From contig NC_045142.1 in the NCBI RefSeq assembly GCF_008831285.2, positions 12,726,716 through 12,790,715 on the forward strand: a DNA stretch of 64,000 nt, given 5' to 3'. This stretch comes from Nymphaea colorata. Lineage: Eukaryota; Streptophyta; Magnoliopsida; Nymphaeales; Nymphaeaceae. Made by a program: the position numbers and the translations under genes. The notes under the pieces are model-generated. The model was not told where the DNA came from. It searched no databases and saw nothing but the letters and a program-made list of their open reading frames with translations. This document shows, piece after piece, positions 62,494 through 64,000 of this stretch. Position 1 is the stretch's first letter, and each line of letters begins with the position of its first letter.

Positions 62494-64000
62494 TAAAGTT
62501 TGCACCTACCAAAAAAACTGTGAGGCCACTTGCAGCAAAAAGGAAAGAAGTTGAGAACCCATGAGGGCAATCATCTGTATGCATATGCATAGATTGAGAA
62601 GGGAGTTGTATTGGACTATGTCTGATCATTGAAATTGTTGTCATGACTTAATGTGATCGTATACTGTGCTGAAAAAGGCATTACTGGAGATTGACAAAAC
62701 ATGTTAAGTTGATTTTGATCTATTAATATGTGGTATGCAGTTATTTGCTTGTTTCAATTCACTAATTATATAGTTATACTTATCTGCTTGATCCGCAATA
62801 AGGCTTAATATATGTGCAACATTTTTACATATCCTTTTTGTGCTTATAATACATCAATCTGCCTGCACCTGGCTTCTATTTAAATCACACTACTGACCAA
62901 CTTTAATCTATCACTGGATATAGTTTTTTTTGCATGCTATTTATTGAAGTTCTTTTGTAATTTCTTTAAATTGTGAAACATATTTGCTGCTCTAATTTTC
63001 TTTTTCTTGCATTTCATTGCCATTATTTCATTTCTGACTAAGGAGTGACAACTAATGTCTTAAGTTTAGCACCAAGTTGAAATACATGATTATACAAAAA
63101 TTCATAACTATACGGTGACGAACATAGTAGCCCTCGAATCTGGTTTCTGGGTTGTAGCTATTCCATCCAATTATGGTAGACTTTTAGTCTAACGACTCTC
63201 ATCTTATGTTATGGTACAACACAAGATATATCACTGTATTTTATGTTATACCTTGTCTTTTATGGCTGACTATTAAGTGTCCCATGAGGCATTGTTGCAC
63301 ATTTATGAGGAAAGGTCCAATTTTATGCATGAAGTATTAAACCTTTGTTGGATTCTTTAGGTAAGAGCCAATGTCCACCTCCAAAAGTTAAAAGATTGTT
63401 TTAAATGGTCATTGAGTTGTTTGTGTTGTGAACTGTATGCACTTGAGGTTTTCTTGTATATATTTAAGCATGTTACATGTCCTAATTTGCTAGAATAATT
63501 TTCTATCCTTGTGCATTCTGTTTATGGAAGTTATGATCAGTTGAATGTGAAACCACAGTTGTATAATATAATTATTGGCATGCAATATGTAATGTATATA
63601 TATTTTCAGATTTTTTTAGACTTCAAGAAAAATCAAATAATCTTCAACTCTTATGTACATATGTTATTGTGGACGTGCATTTTACATCACTGGTGGCGGA
63701 TTGACATTGGTCAAATAGTGGTAAAGGGGTAGGGGTTGACAAGATGTTATTGTTGGCCTGCATTTCACATCACTAGCGCTGACAAGATGCTGTTGTGTTT
63801 CTTTCACAATTAATTTGCATACCATTTTTGTTATAAGGCCTACATCCTCTGTCTGCATACTATTATGTTATAAGTTGCAGATTGGTAATGGTATGGTTAA
63901 GTTGCAAACTTCTGTGGATCTTGTCCTGTGATTCACAAAATGACTACTGCAGGAGCTATATAATTATTGTTTCCTCTGAAATTGTTTGACTTCTTTAAAT

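Larger units (their letters stand above)
60261..64000 (+). other. First intron of RPS5 (runs off the window)
   Basis: Starts at the GTACGC donor and holds no recognisable uS7 exon up to the window end. The first ~350 bases are CT/GT-rich. The intron carries a Harbinger-like MITE (61289-62493) split by a hAT element (61517-62479). Open frames at 60639-60872 and 60805-61008 show no known domain. Confidence 0.7.

Overview
This is nuclear DNA from a flowering plant. The evidence is spliceosomal gene structure, a plant-specific ALOG-domain gene, a RelA/SpoT-homologue (RSH1-type) relic, plant Ty1/copia retrotransposons primed by initiator tRNA-Met, hAT and Harbinger-like MITEs, and many long (AT)n and (CT)n microsatellites. 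I could not place the species. Gene density is very low: one complete protein-coding gene, the first coding exon of a second, one clear pseudogene and a few weak exon-like pieces. Most other long open frames are low-complexity or transposon-derived.

Layout. 1-1279: intergenic, with a 51-bp tandem repeat. 1280-6781: a complete copia LTR retrotransposon on the minus strand (LTRs, target-site duplication, primer site and polypurine tract visible), coding region decayed. 7151-10031: a 2.9-kb foldback with two ~899-bp inverted arms (about 95% identical by eye), each holding a copia gag fragment, around a spacer with a signal-peptide-like reading frame. About 10.6-13.0 kb: LTR-like sequence. 13.2-17.7 kb: an unrecognised exon-like segment, a polypyrimidine tract, AT-rich tandem arrays and a decayed RSH1 fragment with three consecutive exons. 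17.7-25.6 kb: AT-rich intergenic DNA with dispersed repeats. 26319-26864: an intact single-exon ALOG (LSH/G1-like) gene. 27.2-34.5 kb: no recognisable gene. 34.5-48.7 kb: at least three decayed copia elements, all on the minus strand, with AT-rich filler. 48.7-59.9 kb: repeat-rich intergenic DNA with small TIR elements, including a 479-bp hAT MITE at 58654-59132. 60198-60260: first coding exon of cytosolic ribosomal protein uS7 (RPS5), with a telo-box upstream and a first intron running off the window; that intron carries a MITE interrupted by a 963-bp hAT element.

The two live-looking genes are unrelated in function (a developmental transcription regulator and a ribosomal protein). Bacterial-style operons, CRISPR arrays and phage genes are absent. 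The most notable structures are the hAT element packed with a self-complementary GTATCGTACGATAC motif, the nested MITE pair in the RPS5 intron, the gag foldback and the RSH1 relic, whose lesions include several transition-type changes.
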